DNA from: Prolixibacteraceae bacterium UBA1413
GTDB lineage: Bacteria; Bacteroidota; Bacteroidia; Bacteroidales; Prolixibacteraceae
Direction of reading: 5' to 3'
Assembly (NCBI GenBank): GCA_002304925.1
Contig: DBPT01000008.1
Coordinates: 1-19,750, forward strand
DNA length: 19,750 nucleotides
Shown here piece after piece: positions 1-6,768 of this stretch. The notes under the pieces were generated by a model. It did not search any database. It saw nothing but the letters and a program-made list of their open reading frames with translations, and had not been told where the DNA came from. Position 1 is the stretch's first letter. The number at the start of each line of letters is the position of its first letter. A program made the position numbers and the translations under genes.

Positions 1-1
1 G

Positions 2-121
2 CGAGGATATTTTGTGAACACTGTTGGCATCAATGAAGAGATGATCCGCCGATACGTCAAGTATCAAGAGGATGAAGAACGAAAGACAGAGAAAGAACGC
101 GATGATTTTACCCTCTTTTAG
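2..121 (+). CDS. IS200/IS605-type transposase (TnpA), C-terminal fragment cut by window edge
   Basis: The reading frame is open from the window edge to a TAG stop and gives 39 residues beginning RGYFVNTVGINEEMIRRYV and ending DDFTLF. The 'RGYFV.TVG.NEE.I..Y...QE' pattern is the hallmark C-terminal helix of the Y1 (HUH) single-strand transposases of the IS200/IS605 group. It normally follows the catalytic tyrosine helix, and that part lies outside the window. The charged tail (about residues 24-36, rich in E, K, D and R) is also usual for the group. A hairpin typical of the element's end follows within 20 bp. I cannot tell whether the upstream part is intact or whether a tnpB accompanies it. 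Confidence 0.85.
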   Translation, partial: RGYFVNTVGINEEMIRRYVKYQEDEERKTEKERDDFTLF

Positions 122-139
122 AGGGTTGTTTTATTAAAG

Positions 140-158
140 CCACCGTCTTTGACGGTGG
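140..158 (+). repeat. Terminal hairpin of the IS200/IS605 element (right end)
   Basis: A perfect 8-bp stem, ccaccgtc (140-147) and gacggtgg (151-158), closes a 3-base loop just downstream of the transposase stop. Subterminal hairpins of this kind are what the TnpA dimer recognises at the ends of IS200/IS605 elements, which lack terminal inverted repeats. The element therefore probably ends within about 20 bp after it. The hairpin may also act as a transcription terminator, although no T-run follows. The exact cleavage site cannot be fixed without the left end or an empty site. Confidence 0.7.
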
Positions 159-272
159 TGGTTTACTGATTTATAACCATGAAACCCACATGTATTGCAT
201 ACACAAACACTTATGTATATAATTATCAAACATGTGCGGTTCCATCCGACCATTAAAATAAATTATATCCGG

Positions 273-1397
273 ATGAATAAGAATTGTTGTTCTAAAACAT
301 GGTGTCAGAAATATGGTAGTTTACAACAGATACGAAATTGCAGATTACTAACCTGTATTATTTGCACAATTTTGTTATTCTCCCATAATGATCTCTATTC
401 CCAGAAATTCCTGAACGACACAATTAATATAGATTTTAAAGGTGATTCTATTCTCAGTGCCGGACAGGTGTGTATTAAAGGCGTCATAGATAACAGAGAT
501 GAAACTCCTGATTTTGTTATGTACCGGACAAAGAAAAAATTTCTGATTTTACCGGTCGATCAAGAGATTCTTACGATAAAACCTGTTTCTGAAGCAATTC
601 TGAATGGATTCAGAACAAATGATAATTGCAATTTAAGTTATACCATACATATAAATAAATTTGAAATTGAAAAAACACAAGGCCGGTTCTCTTCATCAAC
701 ATTCCTTGTAGCCGATATTCCTGTATATGAACATAAAAATGATTCCTCCCACTATCTGGGAACTCTATATTATGATCATCAGTATCACCCGTTGCATAAA
801 AAGGAATTATTTCCCGAATCAGCTCAAAATCTTTTAAACAATTGGCATATTGCATTTAAAACTGATCTGATCAAATTAAACACTCTGCAAGATAACTCTG
901 ACAAGGAACTTCCTACGAACCTGATAATCGCCCCTAATGATAAACCTTTATATCTTCATGTCCGGACCGGGGCATTTGCCGGTCGAAACTGGTACGGTTT
1001 ACAGGGAGAGATTTTCTTCTCCAGACCAGAAACAAGCAATCGATATAAAACAACATCTGGAATTGTCAGGTATCAGAATAATTCTGATTATGAATCTATA
1101 AGTATAGGACGTAACTCGGAACATTTTACTTTTAGAAAGAATGATAATCTTTCTTTAGATATAGATCTTAACATTCTGTTAGGGTTTCTGAAATGGAAAG
1201 ATGTGAAAATGCACAATCCTACATTATACCAGATTATCAACGCTGAAGTATCATCCATTCAAAGCATTATTCTTGACAGAAAGAATAAACAAGGATTTAC
1301 GTTTCGGGTAGGAACAATAGAAGCACTTGCATATATTTATAATAAGAAATTACAATTTCATGCCGGAGGTTTTCTGGAATTTGGTTATAAATTTTAA
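273..1397 (+). CDS. Exported protein of unknown function, first gene of a TonB receptor operon
   Basis: Not a family I can name. The ATG at 273 is chosen (374 aa) because the frame-extending ATG at 195 adds 26 residues unlike a leader. From 273 there is a long basic N-region, a hydrophobic stretch around residues 25-36 (LLTCIICTILLF) and a plausible cleavage site near YSQ (43-45). The mature N-terminal half (about 46-190) has a 'GVIDNR..TPDF.MYRTKKK' segment. This faintly resembles the alternating layout of YajG/LptE-like periplasmic lipoprotein domains, but the resemblance is weak. The C-terminal half (about 225-374) alternates polar and aromatic residues and ends GFLEFGYKF; a terminal aromatic is typical of outer-membrane barrels. 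The stop is 3 bp before the TonB receptor start, so the two are surely co-transcribed. Low-GC codon use matches the two following genes and differs from the rest of the window. Confidence 0.75.
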   Translation: MNKNCCSKTWCQKYGSLQQIRNCRLLTCIICTILLFSHNDLYSQKFLNDTINIDFKGDSILSAGQVCIKGVIDNRDETPDFVMYRTKKKFLILPVDQEILTIKPVSEAILNGFRTNDNCNLSYTIHINKFEIEKTQGRFSSSTFLVADIPVYEHKNDSSHYLGTLYYDHQYHPLHKKELFPESAQNLLNNWHIAFKTDLIKLNTLQDNSDKELPTNLIIAPNDKPLYLHVRTGAFAGRNWYGLQGEIFFSRPETSNRYKTTSGIVRYQNNSDYESISIGRNSEHFTFRKNDNLSLDIDLNILLGFLKWKDVKMHNPTLYQIINAEVSSIQSIILDRKNKQGFTFRVGTIEALAYIYNKKLQFHAGGFLEFGYKF

Positions 1398-1400
1398 TAA

Positions 1401-3791
1401 ATGAGCCGGAAAAGCTATATAAAAAAAATTATCTGCGGGATACTTCTTTGTATTTCGACCAACTACATAAGCGCTCAGAATTTCGCTGTGTCGGGCTATC
1501 TTATAGATGCTGATACCAAGGAAACACTTATCGGGGCAACAGTATATCTGTCTGATAAAGGCACGGGCGTTATTACAGATCGCTATGGATATTTTCAACT
1601 GGCAGGCATTCCTAAAGGCGAACATCTTCTGAGATTATCATATGTTGGATATGAGACACTTGAAATAAAAATTGAAATAAAAGACAAGGGTATCGCCTTG
1701 CCTGATATCGAGATGAAGCCACAGTCGGTAAATATCGAAGAAGTAACAATTGCTGCCTCATCAATTTCTAAAGCAGCCGACCGTCAAATAGAAACAAGCA
1801 TGATCGAATTAACCCCCCAAATGATCCAGTCTATACCAACAGCAAGAAATGACGTTTTTTCTGCAATAAAATTTCTCCCCGGAATTGACAGGACAGAACC
1901 TTTTTCACCTTTATTTACGGTGAGGGGCGGAGATCCTGGTGAAAACGCTGTTTTACTGGACGGTGTGATGATCTATAACCCTTACCATTCAAGCATGAGT
2001 TCGGGAATTTTCAATACCCAGACTATCAAATCAGTAGATATGCTTGTTGGAGGATTTGGCGCCGAATTCGGAGGAAGAAATTCTTCAGTTATGTATATAT
2101 CCACCAAAGATGGTGACAGGTCCGGATTACATGGAGAAATTGAGCCAAGCACCTTCCACTCAAAAGCTTTCTTTGAATTCCCCGTAGGGGATAAAGGGTC
2201 CGCTGTTATTGCAGGCAGATATTTCTTCGATATTGTCCCTTATTTCATAATGCATACTAAAAGTTATTTCTATGATTATAACTTTTCATATACCTGTCGC
2301 CTGAATCCAAGGCACAGACTGACGGGTAAATATTTTCAGGCGCATGACCGCAATGTAATTGACATGAATACTTTCTATCAGTATATTGATAATACAATCG
2401 GATGGAATATGTATGAAGATTTCAGCTTTATAATGACTGACAAATGGACAAACAGGGCCGCCACACTGATCCATAACTGGAGCTTGAGCCCGGCTGTATT
2501 TATCCGTTCACAGATTTATTATTCATCTCATAGTTCCAGAAATATCTCGAATTTTGATTATCGTCTGCCTGAAGTAATTGATGGCGACAGTACTTTTACC
2601 AACATCCACTTAATGACAAGTTCTGAATTTAAAAACAGGATATCAGATTTGTCAATAAAAACAAGGATAAACTATTCACTTGCAAGGTTTAATACACTCA
2701 CGGCCGGAGTGGAATACAATGACTATTCTTTCAGGAACAGCGCTGTTATTAATTTGACCAGCCAGGGACAACTGAAACACAAACCTTGTCAATGGTCAAT
2801 ATTTGCCGAAAACAAGCTGGAAATCGGCCCGTTGAAACTTCGACCAGGTGTGCGTAGTGTTAATTATGATAACAAAGAGTGGCTTCATGAACCCAGAGTC
2901 AATCTCGTACTTACCCTGCCTGATGAATTCAAATTAAGATCAGCATGGGGTCTGTATCATCAATATGTTATAAGCATGAATACGAATGAGATTGAGATGA
3001 ATCAATCAGTGGACTATTATTTCCCTCTTACAAATTATAAGCCGGGTAAATCCGTTCATTATATTGTTGGGCTTGATAAGCAGTTAAATCCGGCAACTGT
3101 GATTTCTCTTGATCTGTATTATAAAGATATTCAGAGGGTGTACACTTTCGATGTGAATCAGGCCGATACTAAAGTAATTACTCTTTCTGATAAACTCCAG
3201 CAGGGTTCCGGCAATGCTTATGGCGCAGAATTGATTCTCAAAGGTTCAAAAAATAATCTTTCAGGCTGGTGTAGCTACGGACTTTCATGGGCCAACCGAC
3301 AATACCCGTTTATATATAATGGCCGGAAATACCCATACGATTATAACAGAAGACATACTTTAAAAATACTGGCTAATTATAGCCTTACAAAATCACTTGA
3401 ATATAATGTTTCGTTTACATACTTGTCCGGAATTCATAGAAGCATTGAACAAGTGCGCCAGGATTATTACTACTACGATCCTGTATCCGAAGAACTTAGT
3501 ATATTCCCTATATGGATTTCAAATGAAAAAAACAATGCCAGAATGCCGGCACTGATAAATCTGGATATGAGTATAAAAAAACGCCTCAGATCAGGGTTTG
3601 GAAAGTATTTTTCTGAACTTATCCAAGCGAAAGAATCTTACATGATAGTTACTTTACACAATCTGACATTCTTTAGAAGAAATGTGGAATATTTCTTTCC
3701 GCTTTATTCAGGATCTGATGACTCAAGATATCTGCCAATCGGAACAAATTATCTTCCTTCAGTGGGGTTCAGTTATTCAATTAAATTCTGA
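1401..3791 (+). CDS. TonB-dependent outer-membrane receptor with CarboxypepD_reg-like N-terminal domain
   Basis: An outer-membrane active transporter of 796 aa. A signal peptide (about 1-26, ending ISAQ) is followed by a carboxypeptidase-regulatory-like beta-sandwich (about 27-110, with VSGYLIDADTKETLIGATVY and GYFQLAGIPKGEHLLRLSYVGY). The plug domain spans about 125-236 and contains VRGGDPGENAVLLDGV (174-189) and GFGAEFGGRNSSVMYISTKDG. The barrel runs to a C-terminal FSYSIKF with the expected final phenylalanine. It is shorter than SusC proteins (about 1000 aa) and has the size of the receptors paired with DUF4249 lipoproteins. The substrate cannot be read from the sequence; a siderophore, metal complex, peptide or sugar is possible. 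It lies between an unknown exported protein (3 bp upstream) and a DUF4249 lipoprotein (5 bp downstream) in a low-GC block. Confidence 0.93.
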   Translation: MSRKSYIKKIICGILLCISTNYISAQNFAVSGYLIDADTKETLIGATVYLSDKGTGVITDRYGYFQLAGIPKGEHLLRLSYVGYETLEIKIEIKDKGIALPDIEMKPQSVNIEEVTIAASSISKAADRQIETSMIELTPQMIQSIPTARNDVFSAIKFLPGIDRTEPFSPLFTVRGGDPGENAVLLDGVMIYNPYHSSMSSGIFNTQTIKSVDMLVGGFGAEFGGRNSSVMYISTKDGDRSGLHGEIEPSTFHSKAFFEFPVGDKGSAVIAGRYFFDIVPYFIMHTKSYFYDYNFSYTCRLNPRHRLTGKYFQAHDRNVIDMNTFYQYIDNTIGWNMYEDFSFIMTDKWTNRAATLIHNWSLSPAVFIRSQIYYSSHSSRNISNFDYRLPEVIDGDSTFTNIHLMTSSEFKNRISDLSIKTRINYSLARFNTLTAGVEYNDYSFRNSAVINLTSQGQLKHKPCQWSIFAENKLEIGPLKLRPGVRSVNYDNKEWLHEPRVNLVLTLPDEFKLRSAWGLYHQYVISMNTNEIEMNQSVDYYFPLTNYKPGKSVHYIVGLDKQLNPATVISLDLYYKDIQRVYTFDVNQADTKVITLSDKLQQGSGNAYGAELILKGSKNNLSGWCSYGLSWANRQYPFIYNGRKYPYDYNRRHTLKILANYSLTKSLEYNVSFTYLSGIHRSIEQVRQDYYYYDPVSEELSIFPIWISNEKNNARMPALINLDMSIKKRLRSGFGKYFSELIQAKESYMIVTLHNLTFFRRNVEYFFPLYSGSDDSRYLPIGTNYLPSVGFSYSIKF

Positions 3792-3796
3792 ACCAT

Positions 3797-4588
3797 ATGG
3801 AAAAGAAGCAAATTTATATCGTTTTCCTGGGTTTAGTATTACTCCTGAATTCCTGTGAATACTATATCGGATTGAACCAACAGCCAGAATTCGTAAACAA
3901 GCATACTGAAGAAGGATTAAATATTTTTGGTATGCTTCGCCCTGATTCAACCGAAGGGTTTAACAAATCGTTCGTATTTGTTAACAGGGTTTTGCCGGCA
4001 CTTGAACCTGAGGGCTTTGACATTTTGAAAAATGCATTTGTGAAGATTGATAAAATTGTTCAGGATAATTTGACGGAGTCTGTTGTGTTTTCTTTACTAC
4101 CGTCGCAAACTGTACGAACCGACACTGTATACCGCCCTGCAACATATTTTTCACCGGAAGCTGGCGAACGATACAGGTTAACCTGTAAATATGAGGGCAT
4201 GCCTGATGCAATTGGTGAAACAATTATCCCTTCAAAACCGCAAATAGACCTTGAGACTTTAATAACCGACAGGAAAATGATATCTTTTTCTTTACTTCCT
4301 GATAGTCTTACAGGCATGGTAGATATATACCAAATCGTTGAAAATAACTATTCATTGGTTTCACGCCTTGTAACATTTCCTGATAGGAAAACAGATGTTG
4401 AGATTATACTGCCTTTTGATCATTCCGGAACAAGATTAATGATCTGTGCATATGATCAAAATATGGCAGCATATATTGGCAACTCGAATATTTCACTGAA
4501 CTTTAATAAGTTCCGGACTACAATTTCTACATTGAAAAGCGGATTTGGTGTGTTTGGATCGATGAATTTTTATGAAATGGAATTATAG
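3797..4588 (+). CDS. DUF4249-type outer-membrane lipoprotein, partner of the TonB receptor
   Basis: A 263-aa predicted lipoprotein. The hydrophobic leader ends in the lipobox LNSC, with the lipidated cysteine at residue 20. The body has the layout of DUF4249 proteins: an early 'EGLNIFGMLRPD' strand, a segment around 75-125 with YRPATYFSPEAGERYRLTC.YEG, and 'A.GETIIPSKP.ID' near 135-150. DUF4249 genes in Bacteroidota are regularly found immediately after a CarboxypepD_reg TonB receptor and are thought to be a surface partner. Here the gap is 5 bp. The biochemical role of DUF4249 is not established. The length is slightly below the roughly 280-400 aa I would expect for the family, and the C-terminus (VFGSMNFYEMEL) looks complete. 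Confidence 0.8.
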   Translation: MEKKQIYIVFLGLVLLLNSCEYYIGLNQQPEFVNKHTEEGLNIFGMLRPDSTEGFNKSFVFVNRVLPALEPEGFDILKNAFVKIDKIVQDNLTESVVFSLLPSQTVRTDTVYRPATYFSPEAGERYRLTCKYEGMPDAIGETIIPSKPQIDLETLITDRKMISFSLLPDSLTGMVDIYQIVENNYSLVSRLVTFPDRKTDVEIILPFDHSGTRLMICAYDQNMAAYIGNSNISLNFNKFRTTISTLKSGFGVFGSMNFYEMEL

Positions 4589-4591
4589 GGA

Positions 4592-4612
4592 GAATAAATT
4601 AAGAATTTATTC
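4592..4612 (+). terminator. AT-rich hairpin just after the DUF4249 stop
   Basis: A perfect 9-bp stem, gaataaatt and aatttattc, with a 3-base loop starts 4 bp after the operon's last stop codon. There is no T-run and the stem is weak, so termination is only a guess. It could instead be an RNA 3'-end protecting structure. Confidence 0.4.
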
Positions 4613-4678
4613 CTAACGATACTACTGACGGGAATATCGTAAGCGCCCGAGGAACTGCATCTTGTGAATGATTTTTAA

Positions 4679-5357
4679 GGATGGAAATTTGCGGTCAAAA
4701 AGTTTATGATTACCGATCATAATGCATCAAAAGCAGAAACCATCGATAAAACCATCATCAGGGAAGAGGGCAAAAGCATACGGATAAAAACGGGCAATGG
4801 CTATCTTATTTGCAGCTTTTCATCGGTAAGGTACCGCAAAGACCGAAACGAAATGGAGAAGCAGTTCGAAAAGGCAAAACAGGTAATCGCCCAACCATCA
4901 AAATGCAAGAAAACGAAGTTTACCCAGACGAAGGGGCAGGTAATAGAGCTCAATGAAGCCCTGATCTGCAAAACGCAGAAACTGCTTGGGATCAAAGGAT
5001 ACTATACAAACCTGGAAACATCAGTAGCACAATAAGATGATAATAGAACGTTCCCATGAACTTTACAAGGTAGAGCAAGCATTCAGAATATCAAAAAACG
5101 ACTTACAGACAAGGCCAATCTTCCACTTCGAGGAGGAACCCATAAAACTGCATATATTGGTATGTTTCGTGGCACTTGTCGTTTCAAAGCATATCGAACT
5201 AAAAACAGGAGTTTCGATCAGGAAATTTACCGATGAATCAAAAAAAATCGTCGATGGCGAGATTCTGAATTATATCGCAAACAAAATAGTGACTGTCAAA
5301 GCCCACCCAACTCCGAAAATGAAGGAGCTTATCGCAAAACTGGAGTCACCGCACTAA
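4679..5357 (+). pseudogene. Remnant of an IS1634-type (IS4 superfamily) DDE transposase, C-terminal half, frameshifted
   Basis: Two adjacent frames together resemble the C-terminal part of IS1634-like transposases. Frame one (from about 4679, stop 5033-5035) contains VRYRKDRNEMEKQFEKAKQ, followed by IKGYYTN, the segment before the last catalytic region. Frame two (to 5357) contains IIERSHELYKVEQAFRISK, then DLQTRPIFHFEEEPIKLHILVCF, which is the conserved YREx glutamate region; the E of the VEQAF segment is the likely catalytic glutamate. The second frame is readable from about 5028, so a single frame change near 5015-5030 joins the two. The N-terminal half, including both catalytic aspartates, is absent, since a stop lies at 4676-4678 in the first frame. 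This is a dead relic marking the right edge of the AT-rich block. I cannot tell whether both fragments are still expressed. Confidence 0.8.
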
Positions 5358-5390
5358 AAGGGACAAGTCAGGAGAAGTTACAGCTGTTTT

Positions 5391-5425
5391 GGTGACCTAT
5401 TTTGGGTTTTTCAAAATGGGTCACC
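5391..5425. repeat. Long palindrome (14-bp arms) beside the transposase remnant
   Basis: Arms ggtgacctattttg (5391-5404) and caaaatgggtcacc (5412-5425) pair over 14 positions with one G-T wobble around a 7-base loop. A third copy of ggtcacc follows at 5430-5436. The palindrome begins 34 bp after the transposase relic's stop. It could be an element end, a terminator for the relic, or a protein-binding dyad; no T-run follows it on the plus strand. Confidence 0.6.
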
Positions 5426-5480
5426 TGCCAGGTCACCTGAAGAACCGGAAAATCTATAGAATTCAGGGTTTTGTTAAAAA

Positions 5481-5510
5481 AACGCCTGACATCTTCTGAC
5501 ATCAGGCGTT
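5481..5510. terminator. Bidirectional rho-independent terminator
   Basis: Arms aacgcctga (5481-5489) and tcaggcgtt (5502-5510) form a 9-bp stem with a 12-base loop. An A-run lies on the left and T-rich sequence on the right (less regular), so it can stop transcription from both sides. It sits downstream of the minus-strand tRNA and sugar cluster and downstream of the plus-strand island. The loop contains a short direct repeat, ctgacatc twice. Confidence 0.65.
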
Positions 5511-5685
5511 TCCCTATTTTCTGCGAAGGTTATTCCTCCCCGGCGATTAAAATTATGGTCAGTGCAGGATTTTTAAACTATATTTAAACAGATACCCTTT
5601 TTAAAGCATTTTTTTCGTGTTTTTCGTGCTTTTTAACAAAATGTTACAACGCCATAAGCATCTGTAATTCACAGGGTTTTAAGTG

Positions 5686-5758
5686 AGCCTCTCATGGGAC
5701 TCGAACCCACGACCTGCGCATTACGAATGCGCTGCTCTACCAACTGAGCTAAAGAGGC
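5686..5758 (-). tRNA. tRNA-Thr, anticodon CGT
   Basis: Read on the minus strand, a 73-nt cloverleaf folds completely. The acceptor stem is GCCTCTT with GAGAGGC (one G-T at the base), the D-arm GCTC...GAGC, the anticodon stem GCGCA/TGCGC with loop TTCGTAA, and the T-arm GTGGG-TTCGAGT-CCCAT with one G-T pair. The anticodon CGT reads ACG (Thr) codons. The discriminator is U, and CCA is not encoded (CAC follows), so CCA must be added enzymatically, as is common in Bacteroidota. The 5' end is only 24 bp after the stop of the TIM-barrel gene on the same strand, so it may be co-transcribed with or processed from that transcript. The AT-rich IS-bearing block lies on its 3' side. Confidence 0.95.
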
Positions 5759-5782
5759 GTCTGTAATTTTGAGGGGGCAAAT

Positions 5783-6685
5783 TTAACGATTTCTGGCAAT
5801 TTCCACCATCCCCTCCCACATTTTTCGCTGTTCGATCAGAGCCTTTACTTTATCGGCCGGATCGGTGCGGCATTCCAGTAGGATCCATCCCCGGTAATTC
5901 ATTTCCACAAAAAGATTCATGAGGGTTTGGTAAGGGTAGGAGGGGTCGTCAAGTTCCCTGACATGGCAGGTATCCCCCAGCCGGTCTTTCAGGAGGTTGA
6001 AATTGGCTTCCAATCCGTTCCCGTTCAGGTCTTCGGGATTGCTGTTCCAGCAAACCGCAGCGTTCGGGTGATCTGCCACATCCATGATCGCCTTGATGTT
6101 GACGATCTCCTGGGTTTCGATTCCGTGCACCTCCAGCCTAATCTGCTGTCCGTAGTCCGCGCCGTAACGCGCCAGCTGGCTCAGCGATTTTCCGATCTGC
6201 TCCACGGTACGTGACTTGGGAACCCCGGGGTGAAACTGGTTTGGCTTGACTTTAACGCCTGATCCGCCAATATCAGCACTCAACCGGATATATTCCTTGG
6301 TTTTCTCAATAGATTCCAGCAACAGTTTACGGTCGGGAAAATCGAACTGCTGATTGGTGCCCATGCCGACAATTTCGACCGGACTGTTTTTGACCCTTTT
6401 GCGGATTTCCTTACGCTGATCTTTGGTGAGTTCCGGGGTGATACCATGGGCATGGTCAACCCGGAGTTCCACTCCGCCGATTCCGGCTTCTGTAAGATTG
6501 CCGATAAGGGTGGGCAGGTCCCAGTCCTGCCCCCACAAATACGTCACCATGCCCAATTTCATCCTGATCTTCCGGGGTTTCCGGGGTGCAGCATATCCCC
6601 CCGCAGGCAATAACATCATGCCTGAAATCATGGTGATATCCCGGACAAATTCCCTTCGGCTCAGGGGGGAGGAAAGGTATTTCAT
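5783..6685 (-). CDS. Tat-exported sugar-phosphate isomerase/epimerase-like TIM barrel (AP_endonuc_2 type)
   Basis: A 300-aa protein of the xylose-isomerase-like TIM-barrel superfamily. The N-terminus carries a twin-arginine signal (SRREFV, residues 9-14) and a hydrophobic stretch ending PAGGYAA (about residue 33), implying periplasmic action after folding. Likely metal-site positions, by comparison with the superfamily, are E73 (GGVELR), E185/H187 (RLEVHG), N214 (VCWNSN), H241/E244 (HVRELDD) and E271 (ILLECR). In exported form these proteins are often isomerases, epimerases or lyases of keto-sugars and glycosides rather than of sugar phosphates, since phosphorylated sugars are rare in the periplasm; the substrate here is not readable. 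It lies downstream of a GH127-like lipoprotein and an exported oxidoreductase on the same strand, 83 bp from the former. The ATG at 6685 is the one that yields the Tat signal. Confidence 0.85.
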   Translation of the reverse strand: MKYLSSPLSRREFVRDITMISGMMLLPAGGYAAPRKPRKIRMKLGMVTYLWGQDWDLPTLIGNLTEAGIGGVELRVDHAHGITPELTKDQRKEIRKRVKNSPVEIVGMGTNQQFDFPDRKLLLESIEKTKEYIRLSADIGGSGVKVKPNQFHPGVPKSRTVEQIGKSLSQLARYGADYGQQIRLEVHGIETQEIVNIKAIMDVADHPNAAVCWNSNPEDLNGNGLEANFNLLKDRLGDTCHVRELDDPSYPYQTLMNLFVEMNYRGWILLECRTDPADKVKALIEQRKMWEGMVEIARNR

Positions 6686-6768
6686 GGCTTCTTTTTTGAC
6701 GTTTTAAAAATACGGCAAATCATGGTATCTTCAATAAATGATCGTATAAATTTTATGTTACAATTTAA

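Noticed and set aside
5603..5633. Terminator for tRNA-Thr (aaagca ... tgcttt)
   Set aside because: The stem is only 6 bp with a 19-base loop; the hairpin at 5481-5510 is a much better terminator.
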